This document shows, one piece after another, positions 34,935-43,348 of a stretch of DNA of 64,000 nucleotides. The notes beneath the pieces were generated by a model. The model ran no database searches. It was not told where the DNA came from and saw only the letters and a program-made list of their open reading frames with translations. The position numbers and the translations under genes are program-made. The stretch is from Dyadobacter sp. CY345 (GTDB lineage Bacteria; Bacteroidota; Bacteroidia; Cytophagales; Spirosomataceae). The stretch spans positions 62,001 to 126,000 of the forward strand of contig NZ_JAKFFS010000003.1 in the NCBI RefSeq assembly GCF_021502725.1, in the 5' to 3' direction. How positions within the stretch are numbered: the stretch's first letter is position 1; every line of letters starts with the position of its first letter.

Positions 34935-35009
34935 GGCAGTCGGCTTTCGGCAGTCGGCAGTCGGCTATCAGCCAAAAAAGCCGATTGCCGAAAGCCGATA
35001 ACTGATAGC
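34935..35009. repeat. Dispersed AGCCGA-rich intergenic repeat, copy 2
   Basis: The stretch is composed of GCAGTCGGCTTTCGG, CAGTCGGCTATCAGCC and, inverted, GCCGATTGCCGAAAGCCGAT plus CTGATAGC. It can fold on itself and shares its words with the copy at 4170-4205. It fills the whole gap between leuD and the cimA-like gene. Confidence 0.65.
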
Positions 35010-35012
35010 TAT

Positions 35013-35609
35013 TTAGTATAGTCGCTGTGCTTCAAATTCCGTGATATCGCTTTTCATCGCCTGCAAATAATCAATATCATCAAAACCATTGATCATATTG
35101 TGTTTTTTGTAGCCATTGATATCAAACTTTTCGTTTTCGCCCGATGCAACGATAGTAATCGTTTGTTCCGGAAGATTTACTTCAAGTTCTGCGTTTGGAT
35201 CTGCTTCAATAGCCTGGAATATTTTGTCAAGGAATTCTTCACTTACCTGAACTGGTAAGATTCCGATATTCAGCGAGTTACCTTTGAAAATATCTGCAAA
35301 GAAACTTGATACTACACAACGGAAACCATAATCGTAAATTGCCCAGGCCGCATGCTCGCGGCTTGATCCGCTTCCGAAGTTGCGACCGCCTACAAGGATT
35401 TTTCCTGAATAAATCGGGTTGTTTAATACGAAATCCTGCTTCGGAGTATCGTCGCCATTGTAGCGCCAGTCTCTGAAAAGATTATCTCCAAAACCTTCAC
35501 GTTTTGTAGCTTTGAGAAAACGCGCTGGTATGATCTGATCCGTATCAACGTTTTCAATCGGCAAAGGAACTGCCGTACTTTTTAATATGGTGAATTTATC
35601 GTAAGCCAT
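35013..35609 (-). CDS. leuD: 3-isopropylmalate dehydratase small subunit
   Basis: The 198-residue swivel-domain subunit shows VDTDQIIPARFLK, the substrate-specificity loop region, NFGSGSSREHAAWAIYDYGFRCVVS and FKGNSLNIGILPV. With LeuC it isomerises 2-isopropylmalate to 3-isopropylmalate, and may also handle citramalate if the next gene is cimA. In related genomes leuD follows leuC directly. Here a GxxExxY cassette of about 560 bases separates them. Confidence 0.96.
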   Translation of the reverse strand: MAYDKFTILKSTAVPLPIENVDTDQIIPARFLKATKREGFGDNLFRDWRYNGDDTPKQDFVLNNPIYSGKILVGGRNFGSGSSREHAAWAIYDYGFRCVVSSFFADIFKGNSLNIGILPVQVSEEFLDKIFQAIEADPNAELEVNLPEQTITIVASGENEKFDINGYKKHNMINGFDDIDYLQAMKSDITEFEAQRLY

Positions 35610-35628
35610 TTTTTCTATAATATGTTTT

Positions 35629-36190
35629 GGACACAGAGAACCACAGAGTTAAAAAGAGGGACACAGAGATTTAGTTTATGAATCTTTTAATGCCATTCTT
35701 TAATATTGCTACATTGAAATTAATTAACAGGCCTGCGTTTATTTGTGCGAATTTCATGTATGTTAGAATTTGAGCAGTATGGACATTAGACATTAATTCC
35801 ACACTTTTTAATTCAACAATCACTTCATTTTCAACAACAAAATCCATTCGGTAACCAAATTCAATTTGAATTTCTTTATATCGAACAGGAATTGGTTTTT
35901 GTCTTTCGAAAATGAGGCCAGCATTATTTAATTCATATGCCAGACATTCCTCATAAGCCGATTCAAGTAACCCAGGACCTAGTTCCTTATGAATTTCAAT
36001 ACAACACCCAATAATCTCTCCGGTAATTTCATTAATTTCCATTATTACTTTGTGGTTATGATTCAATATCATATACCAAAAAGCAAAAGTTAAGTCACAC
36101 AGAAAAGCGGTAATAATGTTATTTACAAAACAACCTCTGTGGCTCTCTCTTTTCCCGCGCGGCGGCCGCTCTGAGAACCTCTGTGTAACC
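35629..36190. mobile_element. GxxExxY cassette with inverted CACAGAG flanks inserted between leuC and leuD
   Basis: The GxxExxY gene is bracketed by words of the same kind in opposite orientation: GGACACAGAGAACCACAGAG (35629-35648, repeated in part to 35668) on one side and CCTCTGTGGCTCTC ... CTCTGTGTAACC (36134-36190) on the other. The right flank also has a short GC-rich patch with GCGGCCGC. GxxExxY genes with such ACAGAGA flanks are scattered in many bacterial genomes. I infer a mobile or repeatedly copied cassette. Confidence 0.6.
35671..36042 (-). CDS. GxxExxY protein
   Basis: The 123-residue protein bears the name-giving motif GLLESAY within GPGLLESAYEECL, plus RMDFVVENEVIVELKSVE, which looks like a PD-(D/E)xK-type nuclease core (D...ExK). 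The family is widespread, often on what appear to be mobile cassettes, and has no established function. The start at 36042 gives the usual MEINEITGEIIG N terminus. It lies within the leu gene string in the same orientation, so it should be co-transcribed with leuC and leuD. Confidence 0.88.
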   Translation of the reverse strand: MEINEITGEIIGCCIEIHKELGPGLLESAYEECLAYELNNAGLIFERQKPIPVRYKEIQIEFGYRMDFVVENEVIVELKSVELMSNVHTAQILTYMKFAQINAGLLINFNVAILKNGIKRFIN

Positions 36191-36198
36191 TTGACCAG

Positions 36199-37602
36199 TT
36201 AAAGCAAGTCGCGGGGATCAGTAACAACTCCCGTTACCGCCGCTGCCGCTGCAACCAATGGACTAGCCAAAAGCGTACGTGCGCCCGGGCCCTGACGGCC
36301 TTCGAAGTTACGGTTTGATGTACTCACTGCATACTTGCCAGCCGGGATTTTATCATCGTTCATCGCGAGACATGCAGAGCAGCCTGGCTGACGAAGTTCG
36401 AAACCTGCTTCGGTTAAGATGTCAAGAATTCCTTCTTCTTTGATCTGCGCTTCAACGATGTGTGAACCCGGAACAACCCATGCAGTCACGTTATCCGCTT
36501 TTTTACGTCCTTTTACAATGGAAGCAAAAGCACGGAAATCTTCGATACGGCCATTGGTACAGCTACCAATAAATACGTAGTCAATCTTTTTGCCCAACAT
36601 CGACTCATTTTCATGGAAGCCCATGTAATTCAACGACTTGTCATATGTCGCTTTTCCGCCCTCAACCGATTCCGCCGTTGGGATATTCAATGAAATCCCC
36701 TGACCCATTCCTGGATTTGTTCCGTATGTGATCATTGGCTCTATATCTTCTGCGTTGAAAGTATATTCCTTGTCAAAAACAGCATCTGCGTCTGTTTTTA
36801 AAGTTTTCCAGTAAGCTAATGCTTTGTCCCATTTCTCGCCTTTTGGAGCTTGTTCGCGACCTTCGATGTAATCGAAAGTAGTCTGATCAGGAGCGATCAT
36901 ACCACCACGGGCACCCATTTCGATACTCATGTTGCAAACCGTCATACGGCCTTCCATCGACATGTTTTCAAAAACATCACCAGCATATTCTACGAAATAA
37001 CCCGTGGCACCTGCTGTTGTCAGTTTTGAAATAATATATAGCGTAACATCTTTTGGAGTAACTGCCTTTCCTAATTTTCCATTTACGTTTACACGCATTT
37101 TCTTAGGTTTTGGCTGCATAATGCACTGAGAAGAAAGTACCATTTCAACCTCAGAAGTACCAATACCAAACGCAATAGCGCCAAATGCACCATGTGTAGA
37201 TGTATGCGAATCACCACAAACAATCGTCATTCCGGGAAGTGTAATTCCGTTTTCAGGACCGACTACGTGAACGATACCATTTTTTACATTACCAAGTCCC
37301 CAGTGCGAAATACCGTATTTCGCAGAGTTTGACTCCAATGCATCCAGCTGTTTTGCTGAAAGTGGATCCTGTACAGGAAGGTGTTGGTTGATAGTTGGTG
37401 TGTTGTGGTCAGCCGTTGCGAAAGTACGGTTCGGATAAATAACACCAACATTTCTGCTTTCAAGTCCCAGGAATGCAACCGGGCTGGTTACTTCATGGAT
37501 AAAATGACGGTCGATAAAAAACACGTCCGGGCCATCTTCAATTTTACGAACAACGTGTGAATCCCACACTTTGTCAAAAAGGGTACTCGCTTGATTACTC
37601 AT
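36199..37602 (-). CDS. leuC: 3-isopropylmalate dehydratase large subunit
   Basis: The 467-residue aconitase-family subunit has [21 protein letters not shown], the 4Fe-4S ligands in FIGSCTNGR and GCSACLAMN, and [10 protein letters not shown] near the C terminus. With LeuD it forms the isopropylmalate isomerase. The ATG at 37602 is chosen over a TTG two codons upstream. It is the first leu gene of the minus-strand series leuC-GxxExxY-leuD-cimA-leuB. I found no leader peptide or attenuator upstream like those of leuA and ilvD. Confidence 0.96.
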   Translation of the reverse strand: MSNQASTLFDKVWDSHVVRKIEDGPDVFFIDRHFIHEVTSPVAFLGLESRNVGVIYPNRTFATADHNTPTINQHLPVQDPLSAKQLDALESNSAKYGISHWGLGNVKNGIVHVVGPENGITLPGMTIVCGDSHTSTHGAFGAIAFGIGTSEVEMVLSSQCIMQPKPKKMRVNVNGKLGKAVTPKDVTLYIISKLTTAGATGYFVEYAGDVFENMSMEGRMTVCNMSIEMGARGGMIAPDQTTFDYIEGREQAPKGEKWDKALAYWKTLKTDADAVFDKEYTFNAEDIEPMITYGTNPGMGQGISLNIPTAESVEGGKATYDKSLNYMGFHENESMLGKKIDYVFIGSCTNGRIEDFRAFASIVKGRKKADNVTAWVVPGSHIVEAQIKEEGILDILTEAGFELRQPGCSACLAMNDDKIPAGKYAVSTSNRNFEGRQGPGARTLLASPLVAAAAAVTGVVTDPRDLL

Positions 37603-37998
37603 TCTCAATTTATGGTGAAATAGGTACCTAATATTTTTGTGACTGATTGACAGCTAAAAGACTGCTTAGACCGGAAGTCGACCGGTAAAATAATCAGGAG
37701 AACAAATTTCACCAGAATACTTCAAATAAGTATGACGGGAAACGTTCAAAAAATAGTGTTTTTGGTTTGAGGAGGTGGGTTGGGCGGAAATCTTTATCGT
37801 TTTCTGGGAATTTTTTAAAAATAGATTGGGTGAGTACCATAATGACGAAATTTTCGTCAAATAATATGTCTAAGTTGTAACGCCAAATTTTAGTTATATT
37901 TAAAAACATATCTTGATCTAAAGTACGACTTCCCGTGGTAAAAAAATAATGGCGCATGTTATAATAGAAAGTATTAAATTTGACCTATGGTAGGTTTT
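37603..37998. other. Long divergent intergenic region between leuC and mazE
   Basis: This approximately 400-base gap holds no convincing gene. A 17-base palindrome TGACGAAATTTTCGTCA lies at 37843-37859 and resembles the CGAAATTTCG core of the ilvD operator, but the flanking promoter spacing differs. A short ACCGG/CCGGT hairpin lies near 37669-37685. It should contain the leuC promoter, of which no TAnnTTTG match was found. Confidence 0.45.
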
Positions 37999-38010
37999 AT
38001 GTTATAACAT
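37956..38010 (+). promoter_or_regulatory. Candidate MazEF autoregulatory operator
   Basis: A perfect 12-base palindrome ATGTTATAACAT (37999-38010) ends one base before the mazE ATG, and its left part ATGTTATAA is repeated at 37956-37964. Paired sites like these upstream of an AbrB/MazE-type antitoxin are typical operators. Confidence 0.55.
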
Positions 38011-38011
38011 T

Positions 38012-38263
38012 ATGAAGACAAACATTATTAATATTGGTAATAGTCAGGGAGTAATCCTGCCTGCGGCAATTTTGCGCCAGTTGAAGTTATCACTAAAATC
38101 TGCTGTACAAATTGAAGAAGAAAATGGCGTTATTGTAATAAAGCCTGCACCCCGTCAGGGCTGGTCTGATGCCGCAAAACAAATGAATGATTCCGGAGAT
38201 GATTTTCCACTGTTAGATGAAAATTTGTCGAATGAATTTGATCAGGAGGAATGGACATGGTAA
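38012..38263 (+). CDS. mazE: MazE-type antitoxin (AbrB/SpoVT fold)
   Basis: The 83-residue protein has the swapped-hairpin DNA-binding N terminus (IINIGNSQGVILPAAILRQL) and an acidic C-terminal tail (DFPLLDENLSNEFDQEEW) suited to wrap the toxin. It neutralises MazF and represses the operon with it. The gene overlaps mazF by 13 bases and follows palindromic operator candidates. Confidence 0.88.
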   Translation: MKTNIINIGNSQGVILPAAILRQLKLSLKSAVQIEEENGVIVIKPAPRQGWSDAAKQMNDSGDDFPLLDENLSNEFDQEEWTW

Positions 38264-38586
38264 AAAATCTTCTTCAATATGAAGTTTATTGGATATCACT
38301 GGACCCAACTCAGGGAAGTGAAATTGCGAAAACGCGGCCGGCTGTTGTGATTAGTCCCAATGAAATGAATCAATTTTTAAGGACCGTGATTATCGTCCCA
38401 ATTACTTCAACTGTAAAAAGTTATCCCTGGCGTGTTGATTGTGTAATAGCGGAGAGAAACGGATCCATTGCAACAGACCAGGTAAGAGTTGTTGATAAAG
38501 TAAGAATAGGTTCGAGAATTGGGAAACTGTCAAAAGCAGAAATTCTTCAATTAAAAGAAACTTTGAAGCAAATGCTTGTTGACTAA
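38251..38586 (+). CDS. mazF: MazF-type endoribonuclease toxin
   Basis: The 111-residue PemK/MazF-family protein has YWISLDPTQGSEIAKTRPAVVIS with the Arg of the active site, VPITSTVKSYPWRV with the Thr, and GSIATDQVRVVDKVRI. It is a sequence-specific mRNA endoribonuclease. An in-frame ATG two codons later is an alternative start. A strong purine-rich AGGAGG at 38244-38249 directly precedes the ATG, unusual for this phylum where Shine-Dalgarno sites are weak. All catalytic positions look intact, so the pair is probably functional. Confidence 0.9.
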   Translation: MDMVKNLLQYEVYWISLDPTQGSEIAKTRPAVVISPNEMNQFLRTVIIVPITSTVKSYPWRVDCVIAERNGSIATDQVRVVDKVRIGSRIGKLSKAEILQLKETLKQMLVD

Positions 38587-38590
38587 TTGT

Positions 38591-39445
38591 TTACCCATGC
38601 TTCTTCGGGGTAACCCCAAACTTTTCCTTATACATTTTTATAAAATGCGAAACACTTTCATACCCAATTTCGGTACTAATCTCCGTTACGTTTTTCGTAT
38701 TATTTCTTAACAAAAAGTCGGCGTAATCCAGCCTTTTATTTTTCAGCCAAAGCGCCGGTGATGTTTTGAATTCTTCCTGAAAATCCCGTTTGAAAGCGGA
38801 TAAACTTCTGCCGGATAATCTAGCGAGTTCGTTTAAAGTGAGCGGTTTGAGATAATAACTGTTCATCAAAAAAGACAGATCCACCTTTTCACCGATATAC
38901 AAACTGTAAAGATTTGCTCTCAACTGCCTGGATTTATCCAGTTCCAGCAAGTGCAGCAACAATTCCTGGAATTTCAGCCGGAGAAAATGGTTTTTTAGTT
39001 CTGTTCTCGATTTAAAATATGGAAAAACAGATTGAATAAATTTTTCAAAATTCTCATCTGATTTCAGCGGCAGAATAGGATTTTCGAGGGTATTTGTCGC
39101 TTCGTCAGGATTAAAAAGTTCAGGGTGAAGATTCACAAATTCTCTCAACAACTTTTCATCAAAAAAGAAAACGAGACTTTTGTAAGATTCGTTAATCGAT
39201 TCAGACATCAGATAAAAGCCGCGCTGAATAAAAAGAATATCTCCTTTTTCAACATAAACTTCCTGCGTCGGGCTGCTGAATTTTTTTTCACCTTCTAACA
39301 CCACAATCACTGCATGTTCTTCAAAGAAAACTTCATAACGTGATGGATATACCTCATTGCGATAAGCAACAAAAGTCATATCCTGAATCTTTAAGGACTC
39401 AAATTCCTGAGAACTTATGTGGGAAGGGACGCGTAGCATTGACAT
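38591..39445 (-). CDS. AraC-family transcriptional regulator
   Basis: The 284-residue regulator has an N-terminal cupin-like sensor half (ExsA-type, about residues 20-170) and a C-terminal double helix-turn-helix (about 185-284; SLSAFKRDFQEEFKTSPALWL and ESVSHFIKMYKEKFGVTPKK). Its start codon directly adjoins the ilvA stop, and mazF ends 4 bases beyond its own stop on the other strand. The zero spacing to ilvA suggests co-transcription, but a role in isoleucine control is only a guess. Confidence 0.9.
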   Translation of the reverse strand: MSMLRVPSHISSQEFESLKIQDMTFVAYRNEVYPSRYEVFFEEHAVIVVLEGEKKFSSPTQEVYVEKGDILFIQRGFYLMSESINESYKSLVFFFDEKLLREFVNLHPELFNPDEATNTLENPILPLKSDENFEKFIQSVFPYFKSRTELKNHFLRLKFQELLLHLLELDKSRQLRANLYSLYIGEKVDLSFLMNSYYLKPLTLNELARLSGRSLSAFKRDFQEEFKTSPALWLKNKRLDYADFLLRNNTKNVTEISTEIGYESVSHFIKMYKEKFGVTPKKHG

Positions 39446-40705
39446 CTAAACCATAAACTGAAACAAATCCGGCTGATCATTCAAATATTCATATACCACC
39501 CGATTCTCATTCATTCGTTCAATTAGCGGCTCAAAATCTTCACGGTTTTTCAATTCAATACCTACTAATGCAGGACCTTGTTCGCGATTCGTTTTTTTTA
39601 CGTATTCAAATCGTGCGATATCATCATTTGGTCCAAGTACATTCAAAAATTCCCGAAACGCGCCGGAACGTTGTGGGAAACGGATGATAAAATAATGTTT
39701 TATTCCTTCGTAAAGCAGTGAACGTTCCTTAATTTCTTCGGTACGTGTAATGTCATTATTTCCGCCACTGATTAAAGCGACGACATTTTTTCCTTTGATC
39801 TCATCTTTCACCATGTCGAGTGCGGCTACGGTTAATGCACCTGCCGGCTCGGCTACAATCGCCTCTTCGTTATATAATTGAAGAATAGTCGAGCAAACTT
39901 TTCCTTCCGGAACCAGTAAAACTTTATCCAGGCTTTTGCTGCAAATGTCGAAAGTAATATCACCGGCCCGACGAACGGCCGCTCCGTCTACGAATTTGTC
40001 AATATGATCTAATGTAACCACATGGCCTTCTTGAATCGACTTTTGCATCGTTGGCGAACCAAGCGGTTCAACACCGATCAATTGTGTTTTAGGGGAAAGT
40101 TGTTTGAAAACGGTCGAGATACCCGAAGCTAATCCCCCGCCGCCAATCGCCATCAACAGATAATCAATTCTGAAATTGGCATCTTTGAATATTTCCAAAC
40201 CAACAGTGCCCTGTCCTTCAATAACTTGTAAATCATCAAATGGGTGGACAAAGGTGGCGTTATTTTCTTTTTGATATTCAACCGAAGCATGGTATGCATC
40301 ATCGTAAGTATCGCCTACCAAATGCACATCAACCCATTCTTTACCAAATAAACGAACCTGTTTCACCTTCTGGGCCGGCGTAGTGGTTGGCATAAAAATG
40401 GCACCTTTCACTTCCATTTTTCGGCACGCATAAGCAACGCCCTGCGCATGATTTCCCGCACTCGCACAAACCACACCTCCCGCTAATGCCTCCGCACTCA
40501 GACTTGCCATTTTATTATAAGCGCCTCTGATTTTATAGGAACGAACTGTTTGAAGATCTTCTCTTTTTAGATAGATATTAGCTTCATACTGCTCCGATAA
40601 ATGAGCGTTATAAAGTAATGGAGTGTGATTTATGATTCCACGAAGCCTTTCGGCAGCGAGGAAAATGTTGTCGAGTGTTGGGGATGTCTGAGATGAAGGA
40701 TTCAT
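39446..40705 (-). CDS. ilvA: Threonine ammonia-lyase (threonine deaminase)
   Basis: The 419-residue PLP enzyme shows LKREDLQTVRSYKIRGAYNKM with the Schiff-base Lys, ASAGNHAQGVAYACR and the phosphate loop GGGGLASG. A C-terminal ACT-like part (HYFIIRFPQRSGAFREFLN) follows, as in the shorter IlvA type with a single regulatory unit. It converts threonine to 2-ketobutyrate for isoleucine. The ATG at 40705 replaces an upstream TTG. It follows the HicBA remnant and is separated from ilvC by that module and a terminator, so it may have its own promoter. Confidence 0.94.
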   Translation of the reverse strand: MNPSSQTSPTLDNIFLAAERLRGIINHTPLLYNAHLSEQYEANIYLKREDLQTVRSYKIRGAYNKMASLSAEALAGGVVCASAGNHAQGVAYACRKMEVKGAIFMPTTTPAQKVKQVRLFGKEWVDVHLVGDTYDDAYHASVEYQKENNATFVHPFDDLQVIEGQGTVGLEIFKDANFRIDYLLMAIGGGGLASGISTVFKQLSPKTQLIGVEPLGSPTMQKSIQEGHVVTLDHIDKFVDGAAVRRAGDITFDICSKSLDKVLLVPEGKVCSTILQLYNEEAIVAEPAGALTVAALDMVKDEIKGKNVVALISGGNNDITRTEEIKERSLLYEGIKHYFIIRFPQRSGAFREFLNVLGPNDDIARFEYVKKTNREQGPALVGIELKNREDFEPLIERMNENRVVYEYLNDQPDLFQFMV

Positions 40706-40727
40706 TATTTCGGAGTGCAATGACTAT

Positions 40728-40976
40728 TTATTGACCAAAAAACAATTCGAAAATGAGTTTTGGATCTTTATTATGGTGTTCGGCAATATCTTTAACGATA
40801 CCGCGTAAAGTATTTATTTTTATGGGTTTGTGATCAGGAATGCTGATATGGTGCTGACCATTTAAAGTAGTGGTTGCTCTCATGTGACTACCTACCTGTC
40901 TGGTTTTTTCATAGCCAAAATGTTTGCTTCAAAGTTTTAATAAATCTCTTCCTGAAATATCGGTTGGGATTTTCAT
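40728..40976 (-). pseudogene. hicA: HicA-family mRNA interferase toxin, broken by an in-frame stop
   Basis: Reading from the ATG at 40976 (minus strand) gives an N terminus MKIPTDISGRDLLKL, then TGA at 40929-40931 (codon 16), then in the same frame SKHFGYEKTRQVGSHMR and a further ~50 residues to a TAA at 40728. The dsRBD-like HicA fold and its catalytic-type His (in GSHMR) are otherwise intact. The consensus at the stop would be a Leu codon (DLLKLLSKHFGY), so one base change (TTA to TGA) explains the break. The start overlaps the hicB stop by one base (TGATG). Confidence 0.8.
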
Positions 40977-41188
40977 CAGACGATTGCTAAAACTTCATCT
41001 TTTACAAAATGAAGATGAGCGATTTTAGGTTTGTCGGCAGGATCATCAAAATGACATTCAAGAACTTCCTGAATATTACTTTTCAGTTCTTCCATAGTTT
41101 CTGCCTCAGTAAAAATGGATACGCCTAATGCCCTGGCTGTATATCCGCCTTCTTCGGCTTCGTTTATTAGGAAAACGATCTCTTTCAT
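40976..41188 (-). CDS. hicB: HicB-like antitoxin
   Basis: The 70-residue protein has the partial RNase H-like HicB pattern: FLINEAEEGGYTARALGVSIFTEAETMEELKSNIQEVLE, of which EEGGYTARALG and TEAETMEELKSNI are the diagnostic parts. It lacks a long C-terminal DNA-binding region. The ATG at 41188 is chosen over a start at 41212 because a TATATTTG box lies at 41210-41217. It remains intact although the toxin partner is interrupted. Confidence 0.85.
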   Translation of the reverse strand: MKEIVFLINEAEEGGYTARALGVSIFTEAETMEELKSNIQEVLECHFDDPADKPKIAHLHFVKDEVLAIV

Positions 41189-41209
41189 GATTTCATCTTT
41201 GTTACTTAC

Positions 41210-41217
41210 CAAATATA
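41210..41217 (-). promoter_or_regulatory. Candidate -7 box for hicBA
   Basis: The minus strand reads TATATTTG, an exact TAnnTTTG match, 22 bases before the hicB ATG at 41188. Confidence 0.5.
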
Positions 41218-41333
41218 CATTTTTTTGAATCAGACAGCAATTTGAGCTTTCGCATTAACAACAGGGCAAACCACAATCAACCACAAATCTAAATTGATAA
41301 AACGTGGAGGATAAACAAACAGATTTCAATGCT

Positions 41334-41370
41334 AAAAAAGTACCCCTGACTCTTAACGAAATCAGGGGTA
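41334..41370 (-). terminator. Terminator after ilvC
   Basis: The 9-bp stem TACCCCTGA/TCAGGGGTA (41341-41349, 41362-41370) is followed on the minus strand by a run of six T. It should end the ilvD-to-ilvC transcript before hicBA and ilvA. Confidence 0.85.
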
Positions 41371-41417
41371 TATATTTTTCAAATTTCAAAAAAGAAATCC
41401 AATTCAAAATCAATGAA

Positions 41418-42464
41418 TTATCCGCGCTCCGGACGAAGGCTACGTACCGTAGCACCTGCCTGCCAGATTTCTGATTCACGAAGTTCAGCTAGTTCTTCTT
41501 CCAATTTCACACGGTAGTCAGGTTGTGAGTTACGCGTGATAGAAATTGTAGCTTGCTCTCCCGATTTTACTGAGTTGTAAAGTTGTTCGAAAACAGGTTT
41601 TGTAGCGTCACGGAAAGGTTTCCACCAATCCAAAGCACCACGTTGTGCTGTTGTAGAGCAGTTTGCGTACATCCAGTCCATACCGTTTTCGGCAACAAGA
41701 GGCATCAATGATTGCGTCAATTCTTCAACTGTTTCATTGAAAGCTTCTGATGGCGTGTGTCCGTTTGAACGAAGCACTTCATACTGAGCGGCAAAAATTC
41801 CCTGGATAGCACCCATTAAAGTACCACGTTCGCCAGTAAGGTCAGACGTTACTTCACGGTAGAAATCAGTTTCGAACAAATATCCTGAACCAACACCGAT
41901 ACCCATTGCGATACATTTTTCACGTGCTTTACCAGTTGCATCCTGGAACACTGCGAAAGATGAGTTCAAACCTTTTCCTTCTACGAACAAACGGCGAAGT
42001 GAAGTTCCTGATCCTTTTGGTGCTACAAGATATACATCTACGTCAGCAGGAGGAACGATTCCAGTCTGGTCTTTATAAGTTACACCGAAACCATGTGAGA
42101 AATACAATGATTTTCCGGCAGTCAAATTAGCCTTAACAGTTGGCCATAATTCGATTTGAGCGGCGTCAGAAAGCAAATAGCAAATTATAGTACCTTTTTG
42201 CAAAGCTTCTTCAAGTTCGAAAAGTGTTTCGCCAGGAACCCATCCGTCAGCAACCGCTTTATCCCATGATTTACCACCTTTACGTTGTCCAACGATTACG
42301 TTAAATCCGTTGTCACGCATGTTTAAGCTTTGACCAGGACCTTGAACACCGTATCCGATCACGGCAATGGTTTCAGTAGATAGTACTTCGCGGGCTTTTT
42401 CTAGTGGGAACTCTTCGCGGGTAACTACTTCTTCTTCGACCCCGCCGAAATTTAATTTTGCCAT
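41418..42464 (-). CDS. ilvC: Ketol-acid reductoisomerase
   Basis: The 348-residue class I enzyme has the NADPH-binding IAVIGYGVQGPGQSLNMRDNGFNVIVGQRKGG (core GYGVQGPGQ) and the metal/substrate residues in ETDFYREVTSDLTGERGTLMG. The C-terminal NCSTTAQRGALDWW is the helical domain. It isomerises and reduces acetolactate or acetohydroxybutyrate in valine, leucine and isoleucine synthesis. A four-hairpin repeat fills the 296-base gap between ilvN and ilvC. Confidence 0.96.
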   Translation of the reverse strand: MAKLNFGGVEEEVVTREEFPLEKAREVLSTETIAVIGYGVQGPGQSLNMRDNGFNVIVGQRKGGKSWDKAVADGWVPGETLFELEEALQKGTIICYLLSDAAQIELWPTVKANLTAGKSLYFSHGFGVTYKDQTGIVPPADVDVYLVAPKGSGTSLRRLFVEGKGLNSSFAVFQDATGKAREKCIAMGIGVGSGYLFETDFYREVTSDLTGERGTLMGAIQGIFAAQYEVLRSNGHTPSEAFNETVEELTQSLMPLVAENGMDWMYANCSTTAQRGALDWWKPFRDATKPVFEQLYNSVKSGEQATISITRNSQPDYRVKLEEELAELRESEIWQAGATVRSLRPERG

Positions 42465-42556
42465 TGATTATTAATTGAATTATTGATTACTTAATTAAAG
42501 GACAATATTACTAAAAATGGATTTGATATTTCTTTGTTAACATTTGCCAGACAGGC

Positions 42557-42728
42557 AACTCCTACGGAGTTTTGTCAAGTCGGGAATTATTTGGTACTAT
42601 AAACAGGCAGCCCTTCCAGGGCTTTCTACTCAAAATTTGCTATTTAAATTGCTTAATCCAGTGCTTCGGAGAAGCATCCTGTTTATAGCAATCATGATTG
42701 TTATTCTAAAATGGCCTCTGTAATAGCC
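42557..42728. repeat. Mini-hairpin module, subfamily 1, copy C (between ilvN and ilvC)
   Basis: Hairpin 1 AACTCCTACGGAGTT (42557-42571); CTATAAACAGG (42597-42607); hairpin 2 GCCCTTCCAGGGC (42610-42622); hairpin 3 TGCTTCGGAGAAGCA (42662-42676); CCTGTTTATAG (42678-42688); a degenerate hairpin 4 (42713-42728). Hairpins 2 and 3 differ from the array copies at both sides of the stem and still pair. Confidence 0.88.
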
Positions 42729-42760
42729 TCCTGATTTAGGATAAGACACAAACACAACTC

Positions 42761-43294
42761 CTACATATAATATTCCCATTCCGCTTCCGGCAGGTAATCC
42801 ACCAGTGTCTGAGGAGATTTGCTTACTGCAACTCGTCCTGAGCGTACGAATTCAAGAATTTCGTGTGGTTTGATATAGTTGAAGAATTCGAAAATTTCTT
42901 CTTCCGTACCTGTTTTCTGAATGATCACATAAGTCAGGTGCCAATATACTACCCAGGCTTTATATACTTTGTTAATCGTTTCAATATCAAGAGGTTTTGC
43001 TCCGATTGGCGTTGAAATTTTAAACATCGCAATTTCATTGTAAGCAATATCATCGTTCAGATAACCAAAAACGGCAAGCACTTCGATGATCTTACGGATC
43101 TGGCGAACCAGTTTTTCAACAGCCTCACGCGATTCATGACGAATGACGATGGTGAAGCGGGATATACCCTTACGCTCCGTTTCCGAAACAGTCAGACTGT
43201 CGATGTTAATACGGCGACGGGTGAAAATGGTTGTGATCTTGTTTAATATCCCAATCGTATTTTCCGTAAATACGCAAATGGTGTAAGTTGTCAT
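42761..43294 (-). CDS. ilvN: Acetolactate synthase small (regulatory) subunit
   Basis: The 177-residue protein has an N-terminal ACT domain (TYTICVFTENTIGILNKITTIFTRRRINIDSLTVS, core NTIGILNKIT) and a C-terminal region typical of IlvN/IlvH. The ACT domain binds valine for feedback control of IlvB. It lies 54 bases after ilvB. Its length and second half (YWHLTYVIIQKTGTEEEIFEFFN) match the Bacteroidota form. Confidence 0.93.
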   Translation of the reverse strand: MTTYTICVFTENTIGILNKITTIFTRRRINIDSLTVSETERKGISRFTIVIRHESREAVEKLVRQIRKIIEVLAVFGYLNDDIAYNEIAMFKISTPIGAKPLDIETINKVYKAWVVYWHLTYVIIQKTGTEEEIFEFFNYIKPHEILEFVRSGRVAVSKSPQTLVDYLPEAEWEYYM

Positions 43295-43348
43295 GATTCT
43301 TTAATGTCTAGTGAAAAAATGCAAGTGATTTCTGAAAATTCATTTACA

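Noticed and set aside
37709..37957. An 82-codon minus-strand frame upstream of leuC.
   Set aside because: It has no recognisable motif and unusual composition, and it spans the likely regulatory region; it also lacks the codon clustering expected of a leader peptide.
40929..40931. The TGA in hicA might encode selenocysteine.
   Set aside because: The expected residue is Leu, there is no known selenoprotein in the HicA family, and no obvious SECIS-like hairpin was seen.
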